A stretch of DNA of 15,985 nt, taken from JANNOG01 sp964516515. GTDB taxonomy: Bacteria > Actinomycetota > Actinomycetes > Actinomycetales > JBBAYJ01. The notes under the pieces were generated by a model. That model made no database searches, was not told the origin of the DNA, and worked only from the letters and a program-made list of their open reading frames with translations. Position numbers and translations under genes: made by a program. Shown here piece after piece: positions 6,615-14,206 of the stretch. Numbering within the stretch: the first letter of the stretch is position 1; every line of letters starts with the position of its first letter. The stretch covers positions 1-15,985 of the forward strand of contig CAZEYA010000080.1 in NCBI GenBank assembly GCA_964516515.1, given 5' to 3'.

Positions 6615-8149
6615 CGGCCGCCGATCCAGTCAGTGGTCCGCAGCTGCTGCTCGGTCGGGGCCGCGACGCCACCGGGCTGCGGGTGCTCGTGGCGGGTCTG
6701 GGCGCGTCCGGGGCCGCCGCGGCGCAGGCCCTGCTGGCCACCGGCGCCGACGTGACCGGATGCGATGCCGCAACCGAGCTCTCGACGCGCGCGGTGGCCC
6801 TGCGCGCGGCCGGGGCGAGGCTCGTGCTGGGTGCTGCGGCAGCGGATCCGGCCGTGCTTGCGGAGGTCGACCTGGTCGTGACCTCGCCGGGGTGGCGGCC
6901 GTCGCACCCGGTGCTGGCCGAGGCACAGCGCTTCGGCATGCCGGTGTGGTCGGAGGCCGAGCTGGCGTGGCGGCTGCGCGACCCCGCCGGTGCGCCGTGG
7001 CTGTGCGTCACCGGCACCAACGGCAAGACGACCACGGTGGGTCTGCTGGCGGGCCTGCTGGACGCCTGCGGGATTCCAGCCATCGCCGCCGGGAACATCG
7101 GCCTGCCGCTGGTGGACGCAATCGACGCGGCGGTGGAGGTGCTCGCGGTCGAACTGTCGAGCTTCCAGTTGCACTACACCCATTCCACCCGGCCACTGGC
7201 TGCGGCCTGCCTCAATGTTGCGGCGGACCACCTGGACTGGCACGGCAGCTACCAGGCCTATCGATCCGACAAGGCGCGGGTCTATGAGCGGACCACGGAC
7301 ACGTGTGTCTACACCGTCGACGACCCGCAGACCGAGGTGATGGTCCGCGCGGCCGACGTGGCGCCGGGGTGCCGCGCGGTGGGCGTCACGCTGGGCGCAC
7401 CGGCTCCCGGGATGCTGGGGGTCGTCGACGAGGTCCTCGTCGATCGGGCGTTCGGGCCCGACATCAGCCGTGGCGCGCGGGAACTGGCGACGCTGGACGA
7501 CGTCCGGGCCTTCGCCGCGCCCGCCGGTGACCCCGACGCAGCGGTGGCACCGCACACGGTTTCCAACGTCCTCGTGGCGATGGCGCTGGCGTGCAGCGCC
7601 GGCACCCCCGTCGAGCGCCTCGCCGCGGCGTTGCGAGAACAGCGGGCGCCCGGCCACCGGGGCGAGACCGTCGCGCAGTGGGGCGGGCTGCGCTTCGTCG
7701 ACGACTCCAAAGCCACCAACCCGCATGCCGCGGACGCGGCGATGCGCGGTGCCGTGGCTTCGCGGGCGATGCCCCCAGGATCCGACGACCGCAGCATCGT
7801 CTGGATCGCCGGCGGCCAGGCGAAGGGGGCGAGGTTCGAGGAGGTGGCGCGGCGCCATGGCGCCCGATTGCGGGCCGCCGTACTGATCGGCATGGACGCC
7901 GATGTGGTCGGCGCCGCTCTGGCCCGACACGCGCCGCACGTCCACCAGGTACGGGTGGACCCGGCTGACACTGGCGAGGTGGCGGAGTACATGGACCGGG
8001 TGGTGGCGGCGGCCGTGCGGCTTGCCCGCCCCGGGGACACGATCCTGCTCGCCCCGGGCGCGGCATCGCTGGACCAGTTCAGCGGATACGCCCAGCGCGG
8101 TGAGGCCTTCCGCGACGCCGTCACCCGGCGCGCGGGCCCGAGGGCCTGA
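6611..8149 (+). CDS. murD: UDP-MurNAc-L-alanine:D-glutamate ligase MurD
   Basis: This encodes a 512-residue cytoplasmic ligase that adds D-glutamate to UDP-MurNAc-L-Ala. The N-terminal Rossmann-like domain begins RVLVAGLGASGAAAAQALL at about residues 24-42 and contains VTSPGWRPSHPVL. The ATP site is G135-T-N-G-K-T140. NIGLPL, VELSSFQL and DHLDWHGSYQAYRSDKARVY follow in the order expected for MurD. The C-terminal domain has FVDDSKATNPHA and LAPGAASLDQFSGYAQRGEAF, both diagnostic. The GTG at 6611 lies 22 nt after the mraY stop with a weak GGCGGG just upstream; the residues before RVLVAG are not conserved, so the start is less certain than the gene. The TGA stop lies 2 nt before the ftsW ATG. 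Confidence 0.96.
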   Translation: MTAADPVSGPQLLLGRGRDATGLRVLVAGLGASGAAAAQALLATGADVTGCDAATELSTRAVALRAAGARLVLGAAAADPAVLAEVDLVVTSPGWRPSHPVLAEAQRFGMPVWSEAELAWRLRDPAGAPWLCVTGTNGKTTTVGLLAGLLDACGIPAIAAGNIGLPLVDAIDAAVEVLAVELSSFQLHYTHSTRPLAAACLNVAADHLDWHGSYQAYRSDKARVYERTTDTCVYTVDDPQTEVMVRAADVAPGCRAVGVTLGAPAPGMLGVVDEVLVDRAFGPDISRGARELATLDDVRAFAAPAGDPDAAVAPHTVSNVLVAMALACSAGTPVERLAAALREQRAPGHRGETVAQWGGLRFVDDSKATNPHAADAAMRGAVASRAMPPGSDDRSIVWIAGGQAKGARFEEVARRHGARLRAAVLIGMDADVVGAALARHAPHVHQVRVDPADTGEVAEYMDRVVAAAVRLARPGDTILLAPGAASLDQFSGYAQRGEAFRDAVTRRAGPRA

Positions 8150-8151
8150 GC

Positions 8152-9411
8152 ATGACCAGAACCGCCGTCGCCGCGCGGCAGGCACCTGCCACGCGGCCCG
8201 CCCCCGGTGCGCTCGGCACATTGCGCCGCTGGTCGGGTCTGGGTGACGTTGATCCGTCGCCGTCGTTCCTGCTCGCCGCCAGCGCCTCCTTCCTCGTCAT
8301 CTTCGGCTTGATCATGGTGCTCTCCGCGAGCAGTGTGGAGTCCTACGCGGCGACCGGGTCGCCATTCGCCACCGCCCTGAAACAGGCCGGCTTCGCCGCG
8401 GCGGGGGTGCCGCTCGCCCTGCTGGCCTCGCGGTTGCCGCTGCGGTGGTGGCGGCGGCTGGCCTGGCCGGTTCTGGTGGTGGCACTGGTGCTGCAGGTGC
8501 TGGTCTTCACTCCGCTGGGGGTCGAAGCCAACGGCAACCGCAACTGGGTCGAGATCGGCCCCGTCACGGCGCAGCCGGCGGAGGCGCTCAAGCTCGCCCT
8601 GGTCCTCTGGGTGGCACACATCCTGGACCGCAAGGCCCACCTGCTCGACCGGCTGCCGCACCTGGTGATCCCGCTCGCACCGGTCACGGCGCTGGCATTG
8701 GGGCTGGTACTGGCCGGGCGCGATGTCGGGTCGGGGGTCGTGCTGGTCGCCATGCTGGCGGGGATGCTGTTCGCGGCCGGGGTGAGGGTGCGCTATCTCG
8801 GCGTGGCGGGCCTGCTGACCGGGATCGTGCTGACCGTCATGGTCCTCACGGCCGACCACCGGGTGCAGCGGGTCGAGTCCTGGCTGTCCGGGCGGTGCGA
8901 GGCCTACTACGGCGCATGCTGGCAACCGACCCACGGTCAATGGGCACTGGCCTCCGGCGGCTGGTGGGGGCTCGGCCTCGGGGCCAGCCGCGAGAAGTGG
9001 GCGTGGCTGCCCGAGGCGCACAACGACTTCATCTACGCGATCATCGGCGAGGAACTGGGGCTGCCGGGCACGCTGACCATCCTTGCGCTGTTCGCCGTGC
9101 TGGTGGTCAGCGCGGCCCGAATCGCGATCACCTCACGGGACCGGTTTGTCACGGTCGCGGCGACCGGGATCATCGCGTGGGTGGGCGGCCAGGCGCTGCT
9201 CAACATCGGTGTCGTACTGGGCCTCCTGCCGGTCGCCGGCGTCCCGCTGCCCCTGGTGAGCAGCGGCGGTTCGTCGCTGGTGACCAGCCTCATCGCCATC
9301 GGAATGCTGGCCTCCTTCGCGCGGATCCGGCCTCGTGCCGGTCCGGGCGGCACCACTGGCGGCGGCGCCGGTCGTGCCGTCGGCCGTGCCCCCGCCGGCA
9401 GGTCACGATGA
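8152..9411 (+). CDS. ftsW: Septal peptidoglycan glycosyltransferase FtsW (SEDS family)
   Basis: This encodes a 419-residue multi-pass SEDS protein that polymerises lipid II at the septum with FtsI. A cytoplasmic N-terminal extension of about 35 residues precedes roughly ten hydrophobic helices. Family segments include GNRNWVEIGPVTAQPAEALK, AGRDVGSG, ASGGWWGLGLGASREKW, LPEAHNDFIYAIIGEELG and PLPLVSSGGSS. Asp292, in AHNDF, corresponds to the essential SEDS aspartate as I recall it. The outer loop before this motif has C249 and C256. The C-terminal tail after residue about 395 is Gly/Ala/Arg-rich and cytoplasmic. The ATG lies 2 nt after the murD stop. The TGA stop overlaps the murG ATG (ATGA), so the polymerase and the enzyme making its substrate are coupled. 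Confidence 0.96.
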   Translation: MTRTAVAARQAPATRPAPGALGTLRRWSGLGDVDPSPSFLLAASASFLVIFGLIMVLSASSVESYAATGSPFATALKQAGFAAAGVPLALLASRLPLRWWRRLAWPVLVVALVLQVLVFTPLGVEANGNRNWVEIGPVTAQPAEALKLALVLWVAHILDRKAHLLDRLPHLVIPLAPVTALALGLVLAGRDVGSGVVLVAMLAGMLFAAGVRVRYLGVAGLLTGIVLTVMVLTADHRVQRVESWLSGRCEAYYGACWQPTHGQWALASGGWWGLGLGASREKWAWLPEAHNDFIYAIIGEELGLPGTLTILALFAVLVVSAARIAITSRDRFVTVAATGIIAWVGGQALLNIGVVLGLLPVAGVPLPLVSSGGSSLVTSLIAIGMLASFARIRPRAGPGGTTGGGAGRAVGRAPAGRSR

Positions 9412-10550
9412 GCGGACCCCGCGGCCGGTTCGCGGTCGTGCTGGCCGGGGGCGGTACCACTGGTCACGTCGCCCCTCTGCTGGCGACCGCTGCCATGCTC
9501 CGCCGCCGGCATCCCGGCCTGCCCCTGGTCGCGCTGGGCACAGCGGCGGGACTGGAGGCGCGCCTGGTGCCGGAGCAGGGCATCGATCTGCGGCTGGTGC
9601 CCCGGGTCCCGTTGCCCCGCCGGCTCAGTGGTGACCTGTTCCGGCTGCCCGCCCGGCTGCGTTCGGCCGTCGAGGCCGCCCGCTCGGTGATGGAGGACCT
9701 GGCGCGTGACCCGGGCGTCGATACCGTGGTGGTTGTGGGTTTCGGCGGTTACGTCGCGGCCCCGGCCTATCTCGCCGGGCGGCGTGCCGGTGCCCAGTTG
9801 GTAGTGCACGAGGCCAACAGCCGCCCGGGCATCGCCAACCGATTGGGTGCTCGGCTGACCAGGCATGTCGCCACCGCGTTCCCCGGCACGCCGCTGCCAC
9901 ACGCGCGCCATCTCGGCATGCCGCTGCGCCAGGAGATCACCGAGCTGGATCGCCAGGCGCTGCGGCCGGTGGCCCTGGAGCACTTCGGCCTCAGCGCAGA
10001 CCGTCCCACGTTGCTGGTCACCGGCGGGTCGCTGGGTGCGCAACGACTCAACGAGACCTTCGGCCGGTCAGTGGCCGAGATCCGCGCTGCCGGCGTCCAG
10101 GTGATTCACGTCACCGGCCGTGGGAAGGCCCTGGATCCACCAGTGAGCGACCTGGTGACCGGCGAGGCGGCCTACGTGGTGCGGGAGTACCTGGACCGGA
10201 TGGATCTGGCGTATGCGGCCGCCGACATGGTGACCTGCCGGTCCGGCGCGGGCACGGTCAGTGAACTCACGGCCATCGGGCTGCCGGCCGCCTACGTGCC
10301 GCTGCCGGTGGGAAACGGCGAGCAGCGGCTGAACGCCGCCCCGGTGGTCGCGGCCGGCGGCGGCCTGCTCGTGGAGGATGCGGCATGCACCCCGAGCTGG
10401 GTGTCCTCGGTGCTGTTGCCGCTGCTGGCCGACCCCGACCGGCTGGCAGGCATGGCGAGCGCCGCACGCGGCTTCGGCATCACCGACGGGGCGCAGCGGC
10501 TGTGCGACATGATCGAGGACGCTGCCGCCGAAGGCGGGGACACGACGTGA
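9408..10550 (+). CDS. murG: UDP-GlcNAc:lipid I N-acetylglucosaminyltransferase MurG
   Basis: This encodes a 380-residue GT-B glycosyltransferase on the inner membrane face that turns lipid I into lipid II. The N-terminal acceptor domain begins with a glycine-rich loop, GGGTTGHVAP (14-23), including the conserved His20, and has VVGFGGYVAAPAYLA and HEANSRPGIANR. The usual HEQN form is HEAN here, a Gln-to-Ala change. The C-terminal UDP-GlcNAc domain has TGGSLGAQRLNE, CRSGAGTVSEL and VPLPVGNGEQRLNA, matching the family's donor-binding segments. The start at ATG 9408 is supported by the ATGA overlap with the ftsW stop and by the short distance to the glycine-rich loop. The TGA stop overlaps the murC GTG (GTGA). 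Confidence 0.96.
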   Translation: MSGPRGRFAVVLAGGGTTGHVAPLLATAAMLRRRHPGLPLVALGTAAGLEARLVPEQGIDLRLVPRVPLPRRLSGDLFRLPARLRSAVEAARSVMEDLARDPGVDTVVVVGFGGYVAAPAYLAGRRAGAQLVVHEANSRPGIANRLGARLTRHVATAFPGTPLPHARHLGMPLRQEITELDRQALRPVALEHFGLSADRPTLLVTGGSLGAQRLNETFGRSVAEIRAAGVQVIHVTGRGKALDPPVSDLVTGEAAYVVREYLDRMDLAYAAADMVTCRSGAGTVSELTAIGLPAAYVPLPVGNGEQRLNAAPVVAAGGGLLVEDAACTPSWVSSVLLPLLADPDRLAGMASAARGFGITDGAQRLCDMIEDAAAEGGDTT

Positions 10551-12001
10551 GCGGCAGCCACTGGAGCCTGACCGAACCGGTCCCGAAGGACCTGGACCGG
10601 AGAATGGCAGCGGCATCCCGCGTCCACCTCGTCGGGGTCGGCGGCGCGGGCATGTCGGGGATCGCGAGGTTGCTGCTCGACCGCTCGGGCCCGGTCAGCG
10701 GGTCCGACGCCCAGGTCTCGCAGACCACTGCGGCGCTGGCGGCCCGAGGCGCCCGGATCTCGATCGGCCACCGCGCCGCCGCGGTCGATGGCGCCGGCGT
10801 CGTCGTGGTGTCCAGCGCCGTGCGTGAGAACAACCCCGAGGTGCTCGCGGCCCGGGCCGCCGGGATCCCGCTGGTCCACCGCTCGGTCGCGTTGGCCGCG
10901 CTGATGGCTGCTGACACCGCCGTGACCGTCACCGGAACGCACGGCAAGACCACCACGACCTCGATGATCACTGTCGCGGCTCGGGCATGCGGGCTCGACG
11001 TGTCCTACGCCATCGGAGCCGACCTGGCGGCCGACGGCGTCAATGCCCGGCTCGGCACGGCCGGGGTCTTCGTCGCCGAGGCCGACGAGAGCGACGGGTC
11101 GTTCCGGGCCTACCACCCGGGTGTGTGCGTGGTGGGCAACGTCGAAGCCGATCACCTGGACCATTACGGGTCCGTGGCGGCCATCGAGGCGGCCTTCGCA
11201 TCGCTGGCCCAGGGCATCGCACCGCAGGGGCTGGCGATCGCCGGCGCCGATGACGCCGGCGCTCGTCGCTGGGCCGCCTCCGTCGCCGCCGCGCGCGCGG
11301 ACGTCCGGGTGCTGCACGTGGGTCGCGACCCGGGCAACGATGTCGTGATCACGGACTTGACGGCTCGTGGCGGCGCGGTGGCGATGCAGGTCACGGCCGG
11401 CCCGCAGGTCGGCGGCGGGGCCGACGTGTCGATCACCCTTGCCGTACCGGGTCGCCACAACGCGACCAACGCCGCGCTCGCCTGGACGGCGTGCGTCGCC
11501 GGTCTGGGCCTGGACCCGCGGCGGGTGGCGGCCGGCCTGGCGGACTTCACGGGCGCCCGGCGCCGGTTCGAGCGCCGTGGCACCGCCGCCGGCGTGCTCG
11601 TCGTCGACGACTACGCCCATCACCCCACCGAGGTGCGCGCCACGATCAGCGCCGCCCGTGATGTCAGCACCGGCGGCAGCGTGCACGTGCTCTTCCAGCC
11701 TCACCTGTACAGCCGCACCCGGTTGTTCGCGGCCGACTTCGCCGACGCACTGGCCACCGCGGACTCCGTGGTGGCACTGGACGTCTACGCTGCGCGGGAA
11801 GACCCCGAGCCCGGAGTCGACGGGGGCCTGGTGATCCGAGGAGTGGCCGCAGGCCGTTTCGTTCCCGACCGGGCCGCAGCGGTCGCGGCCGTGGCTGCCG
11901 CGGCCCGTCCGGGCGACGTCGTGCTGACCCTCGGCGCGGGTGACGTCACCGAACTCGTGCCCGCCGTGCTGGATGCGCTGGGCGCCGCGGCACCGTCGTG
12001 A
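10547..12001 (+). CDS. murC: UDP-N-acetylmuramate:L-alanine ligase MurC
   Basis: This encodes a 484-residue cytoplasmic ligase that adds the first stem-peptide residue (L-Ala) to UDP-MurNAc using ATP. The N-terminal domain has HLVGVGGAGMSGIARLLL and SGSDA. The P-loop is G130-T-H-G-K-T135, where the His replaces the Asn found in MurD, MurE and MurF, as is usual in MurC. EADESDGSF, NVEADHLDHYG, DDYAHHPTEVRA, FQPHLYSRTR and YAAREDPEPGV follow and identify the enzyme clearly. GTG 10547 is preferred because it overlaps the murG stop (GTGA) and follows a GGCGGGGA sequence. An in-frame ATG at 10604 would shorten the protein by 19 residues without touching conserved sequence. The stop at 11999-12001 lies in a GTGA. 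Confidence 0.96.
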   Translation: MSGSHWSLTEPVPKDLDRRMAAASRVHLVGVGGAGMSGIARLLLDRSGPVSGSDAQVSQTTAALAARGARISIGHRAAAVDGAGVVVVSSAVRENNPEVLAARAAGIPLVHRSVALAALMAADTAVTVTGTHGKTTTTSMITVAARACGLDVSYAIGADLAADGVNARLGTAGVFVAEADESDGSFRAYHPGVCVVGNVEADHLDHYGSVAAIEAAFASLAQGIAPQGLAIAGADDAGARRWAASVAAARADVRVLHVGRDPGNDVVITDLTARGGAVAMQVTAGPQVGGGADVSITLAVPGRHNATNAALAWTACVAGLGLDPRRVAAGLADFTGARRRFERRGTAAGVLVVDDYAHHPTEVRATISAARDVSTGGSVHVLFQPHLYSRTRLFAADFADALATADSVVALDVYAAREDPEPGVDGGLVIRGVAAGRFVPDRAAAVAAVAAAARPGDVVLTLGAGDVTELVPAVLDALGAAAPS

Positions 12002-12030
12002 CGGTCGCGCTCAGCAGGGGCGCGGCTTGA
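11998..12030 (+). other. Possible 10-codon coupling mini-ORF between murC and ftsQ
   Basis: A GTG at 11998-12000 overlaps the murC stop (GTGA). It opens a 10-codon frame (MTVALSRGAA) ending in TGA at 12028-12030. That TGA overlaps the proposed ftsQ TTG start at 12027-12029 (TTGA). The frame spans the whole 25-nt gap between the genes. A role in passing ribosomes from murC to ftsQ is inference and depends on the TTG being the real ftsQ start. Confidence 0.33.
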
Positions 12031-12716
12031 CCGTCGTGGCGTTGCGTGCGAGGCGGCGCCGCCGGGTCGCTGCGGCGCTGGTGTGCGTGCTGCTGGCGAG
12101 CGTGGCGACGGGCGTCGTGCTGTGGCGGTCAGGGGCGGTCGACACCCGGTCGGTGACGGTGACCGGGGTGCAGTACAGCGACGATCACTCCGTGGCGGCG
12201 ATCACGGATCCGCTCGTGGGCGTGCCGCTGCCGCTGGTGGACACCGCGGGTGCCGCGGACCGGCTCCGTGACCTGCCGCTCGTGCTGGACGCCGAGGTCC
12301 GGCGCTCGTGGCCCGGCACCGTCGAGGTGGCCGTCCGGGAACGGCAGCCGGTGGCCGCCGTTCCTGCCGGCGTCGGGTACTCCCTGGTCGACGCCGAGGG
12401 CGTCGTCGTGGTCGACGCCGAAGCGCCGCCGCCGGGGATGCCCGTCGTCGCCACCGATCTGATGGCCGGGCGCAACGCCCTGGTGGCCGCTCTGGCGGTG
12501 CTGGCATCGTTGCCGCAGGGGCTGCGCGACCAGGTCTCAGCGGTGAGCGCGGCATCCCAGGCCGACGTCCGGCTCACCGTCGCGGGCAAGGAGGTGCGAT
12601 GGGGCGGCGCCACCGATGGCCCCGAGAAGGCAGCGGTGCTGACCGCGCTGCTGTCGGGGGTCGAGGCGAGCAGTTACGACGTCAGCGTCCCCGGCGCTCC
12701 GGCGACGAGGCCGTGA
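12027..12716 (+). CDS. ftsQ: Cell division protein FtsQ (DivIB)
   Basis: This encodes a 229-residue bitopic divisome protein that recruits and regulates FtsL, its partner and FtsW-FtsI. A short, strongly basic cytoplasmic end (ALRARRRRR) precedes a membrane helix at about residues 14-33. A POTRA-like region follows (VDTRSVTVTGVQYSDDHSVAAI, then PLVLDAEVRRSWPGTVEVAVRERQPVA). The second half resembles the FtsQ beta domain (GYSLVDAEGVVV). The protein is compact for the family. The start is uncertain: TTG 12027 has AGGGG 6 nt upstream and makes a TTGA overlap, while GTG 12036 and TTG 12042 are alternatives only a few codons on. It is followed by the 179-nt ftsZ leader, so it may be the last gene of the upstream transcriptional block. 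Confidence 0.9.
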   Translation: MTVVALRARRRRRVAAALVCVLLASVATGVVLWRSGAVDTRSVTVTGVQYSDDHSVAAITDPLVGVPLPLVDTAGAADRLRDLPLVLDAEVRRSWPGTVEVAVRERQPVAAVPAGVGYSLVDAEGVVVVDAEAPPPGMPVVATDLMAGRNALVAALAVLASLPQGLRDQVSAVSAASQADVRLTVAGKEVRWGGATDGPEKAAVLTALLSGVEASSYDVSVPGAPATRP

Positions 12717-12752
12717 ATGGGCGAATCAGTGCCCGACACGCACCATGAGATC

Positions 12753-12774
12753 GTTGCCCGCACGGTAGGGCGAC
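12753..12774. repeat. Inverted repeat over the putative ftsZ -35 box
   Basis: GTTGCCC (12753-12759) and GGGCGAC (12768-12774) form an inverted repeat with one mismatch as DNA (a G-U pair as RNA) and an 8-nt spacer. It covers the candidate -35 hexamer, so it could be an operator or just a small hairpin. Confidence 0.4.
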
Positions 12775-12783
12775 ACCTAACGT
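12754..12783 (+). promoter_or_regulatory. Candidate ftsZ promoter
   Basis: TTGCCC at 12754-12759 and TAACGT at 12778-12783 are separated by 18 bp. This fits the TTGNCN/TANNNT pattern of the main actinobacterial sigma factor. A transcript would start near 12790 and have a leader of about 105 nt before ftsZ. This is read by eye only. Confidence 0.45.
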
Positions 12784-12809
12784 CAAGGAGTACGTGAGAA
12801 CTCAACGGT

Positions 12810-12834
12810 AACCCTCAAGTTGAATGTTGCGGTT
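12810..12834 (+). promoter_or_regulatory. Imperfect inverted repeat/hairpin in the ftsZ leader
   Basis: AACC (12810-12813) pairs with GGTT (12831-12834) and CAA (12816-12818) pairs with TTG (12827-12829), leaving a small internal bulge and an 8-nt loop. The sequence begins GGTAACCCTCAAGTTGAA. From memory, Streptomyces ftsZ leaders carry a related AACCCTAA...TTAGGGTT repeat in the same place, but I cannot confirm that here. It may be a protein-binding site or an RNA element. Confidence 0.4.
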
Positions 12835-12895
12835 GATCGAGCCTCGGTGTGTCGCGGAAGCGATGCGCCGGGCGAATGCGAGGAGAGGCGGCCAC

Positions 12896-14206
12896 GTGGC
12901 GGCACCGCAGAATTACCTGGCGGTTATCAAAGTTGTCGGTATCGGCGGCGGTGGTGTCAATGCCGTCAACCGGATGATCGAAGTCGGCCTGCGCGGCGTC
13001 GAATTCATCGCCATCAATACCGATGCTCAGGCACTGCTGATGAGCGATGCCGACATCAAGCTGGACGTCGGGCGGGAGCTGACCCGCGGCCTCGGGGCCG
13101 GTGCGGATCCCGACGTCGGGCGCAAGGCGGCCGAGGACCACGGCGAGGAGATCGAGGAGGTCCTGCGTGGCGCGGACATGGTGTTCGTCACCGCAGGCGA
13201 GGGCGGCGGCACCGGCACGGGGGGCGCGCCCGTCGTGGCTCGGATCGCGCGCTCACTCGGGGCGTTGACGATCGGCGTGGTCACCCGGCCCTTCACGTTC
13301 GAGGGCCGTCGGCGGGCCGCGTCGGCGGACGCCGGTATCTCGGGGCTGCGGGACGAGGTCGACACCCTCATCGTCATCCCGAACGACCGGTTGCTGTCGA
13401 TCAGCGACCGGGGGATCAGCGTCCTGGACGCGTTCCGGACCGCCGACCAGGTGCTGCTCTCCGGCGTTCAGGGCATCACCGACCTGATCACCACGCCGGG
13501 TCTGATCAACCTCGACTTCGCGGACGTCAAGAGCGTCATGCAGGGCGCCGGCTCGGCGCTGATGGGCATCGGGTCTGCCCGGGGCGAGGACCGGGCCGTC
13601 TGCGCGGCGGAAATGGCGATCTCGTCGCCGTTGCTGGAGGCCAGCGTCGACGGCGCCCATGGCGTCCTGCTGTCCATCCAGGGCGGTTCGGATCTGGGGC
13701 TTTTCGAGATCAACGAGGCTGCCCGGCTCGTGCAGGAGGCAGCGCACCCCGACGCCAACATCATCTTCGGTGCCGTCATCGACGACGCCCTCGGGGACGA
13801 GGTGAGGGTCACGGTCATCGCGGCGGGCTTCGACGCGCCGGCTGATGCGCCGCAACGCAATGACGCTCGGCCGGGAGCGGGGGTGACCCGGCCACCGGGC
13901 ACCCTGCCGTCCTTCGGCGGCGACCACACCTCCGCTGCGCCACCGGCGATCGTGGGGCCACATGGCCCGGGAACCGCCGCCTCCGCCGCGGCACCGGCAA
14001 CCCCCACGGTCGACGTCAGCGACGAAGCGCTCCACCGTGACCACGACGCGGCCGGCTCGCCCACTTCCGCCGGCGCATCCACGAGCGGCGCGGTCACGGC
14101 ACCGCCGGCTACTGCGCCGGTCCTCACCGAGAGCGCCCGGCCTCGCCGGCCCGGTTTCCTCGACGACGACGACCTCGATGTGCCGGACTTCGTCAAACCC
14201 CGGTGA
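12896..14206 (+). CDS. ftsZ: Cell division GTPase FtsZ
   Basis: This encodes a 436-residue tubulin-like GTPase that polymerises into the Z-ring. The start is GTG 12896, with AGGAGA 9 nt upstream, giving the characteristic actinobacterial opening MAAPQNYLAVIKVVGIGGGGVNA. An in-frame ATG at 12824 would add 24 residues that do not look conserved. The nucleotide-binding tubulin signature is G103-GGTGTG109. The T7 synergy loop is N205-L-D-F-A-D210, which completes the catalytic site of the next subunit. The globular core ends near residue 313. A linker of about 107 residues, rich in Ala, Pro, Thr, Ser and Gly, follows. The C-terminal peptide DDDDLDVPDFVKPR (423-436) is the expected docking site for SepF. 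The stop overlaps the pgeF GTG (GTGA). Confidence 0.98.
   Translation: MAAPQNYLAVIKVVGIGGGGVNAVNRMIEVGLRGVEFIAINTDAQALLMSDADIKLDVGRELTRGLGAGADPDVGRKAAEDHGEEIEEVLRGADMVFVTAGEGGGTGTGGAPVVARIARSLGALTIGVVTRPFTFEGRRRAASADAGISGLRDEVDTLIVIPNDRLLSISDRGISVLDAFRTADQVLLSGVQGITDLITTPGLINLDFADVKSVMQGAGSALMGIGSARGEDRAVCAAEMAISSPLLEASVDGAHGVLLSIQGGSDLGLFEINEAARLVQEAAHPDANIIFGAVIDDALGDEVRVTVIAAGFDAPADAPQRNDARPGAGVTRPPGTLPSFGGDHTSAAPPAIVGPHGPGTAASAAAPATPTVDVSDEALHRDHDAAGSPTSAGASTSGAVTAPPATAPVLTESARPRRPGFLDDDDLDVPDFVKPR

Larger units (their letters stand above)
12717..12895 (+). promoter_or_regulatory. ftsQ-ftsZ intergenic regulatory region
   Basis: This 179-nt gap is the longest non-coding stretch in the window and is less GC-rich than its neighbours. 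It contains a candidate promoter (12754-12783), an inverted repeat over the -35 box (12753-12774), a hairpin-forming repeat (12810-12834), and the ftsZ ribosome-binding site (12881-12886). In other actinobacteria ftsZ is transcribed from its own promoters in this position, which fits this layout. The short open frames within it show no coding bias. Confidence 0.7.

Noticed and set aside
6581..9021. Long antisense open frames opposite murD and ftsW (546 and 570 codons)
   Set aside because: Composition is typical of shadow frames, no recognisable domain is present, and the + strand genes carry all family motifs.
11940..12026. Longer FtsQ from an ATG at 11940
   Set aside because: It lies inside murC in another frame; TTG 12027 with AGGGG upstream gives the expected short basic N-terminus.
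12713..12748. GTG-initiated frame overlapping the ftsQ stop, as a fourth coupling mini-ORF
   Set aside because: It ends at a TGA at 12746-12748 far from the ftsZ start, so it bridges nothing. It shows that GTGA at a stop is not by itself informative.
12717..12797. 26-codon frame beginning with an ATG directly after the ftsQ stop
   Set aside because: Third positions lack the GC bias of the real genes, it lies across the promoter candidate, and nothing in it is recognisable.
12824..12895. ATG 12824 as the FtsZ start
   Set aside because: It would add 24 basic residues not seen in actinobacterial FtsZ. GTG 12896 has AGGAGA 9 nt upstream and gives the standard N-terminus.
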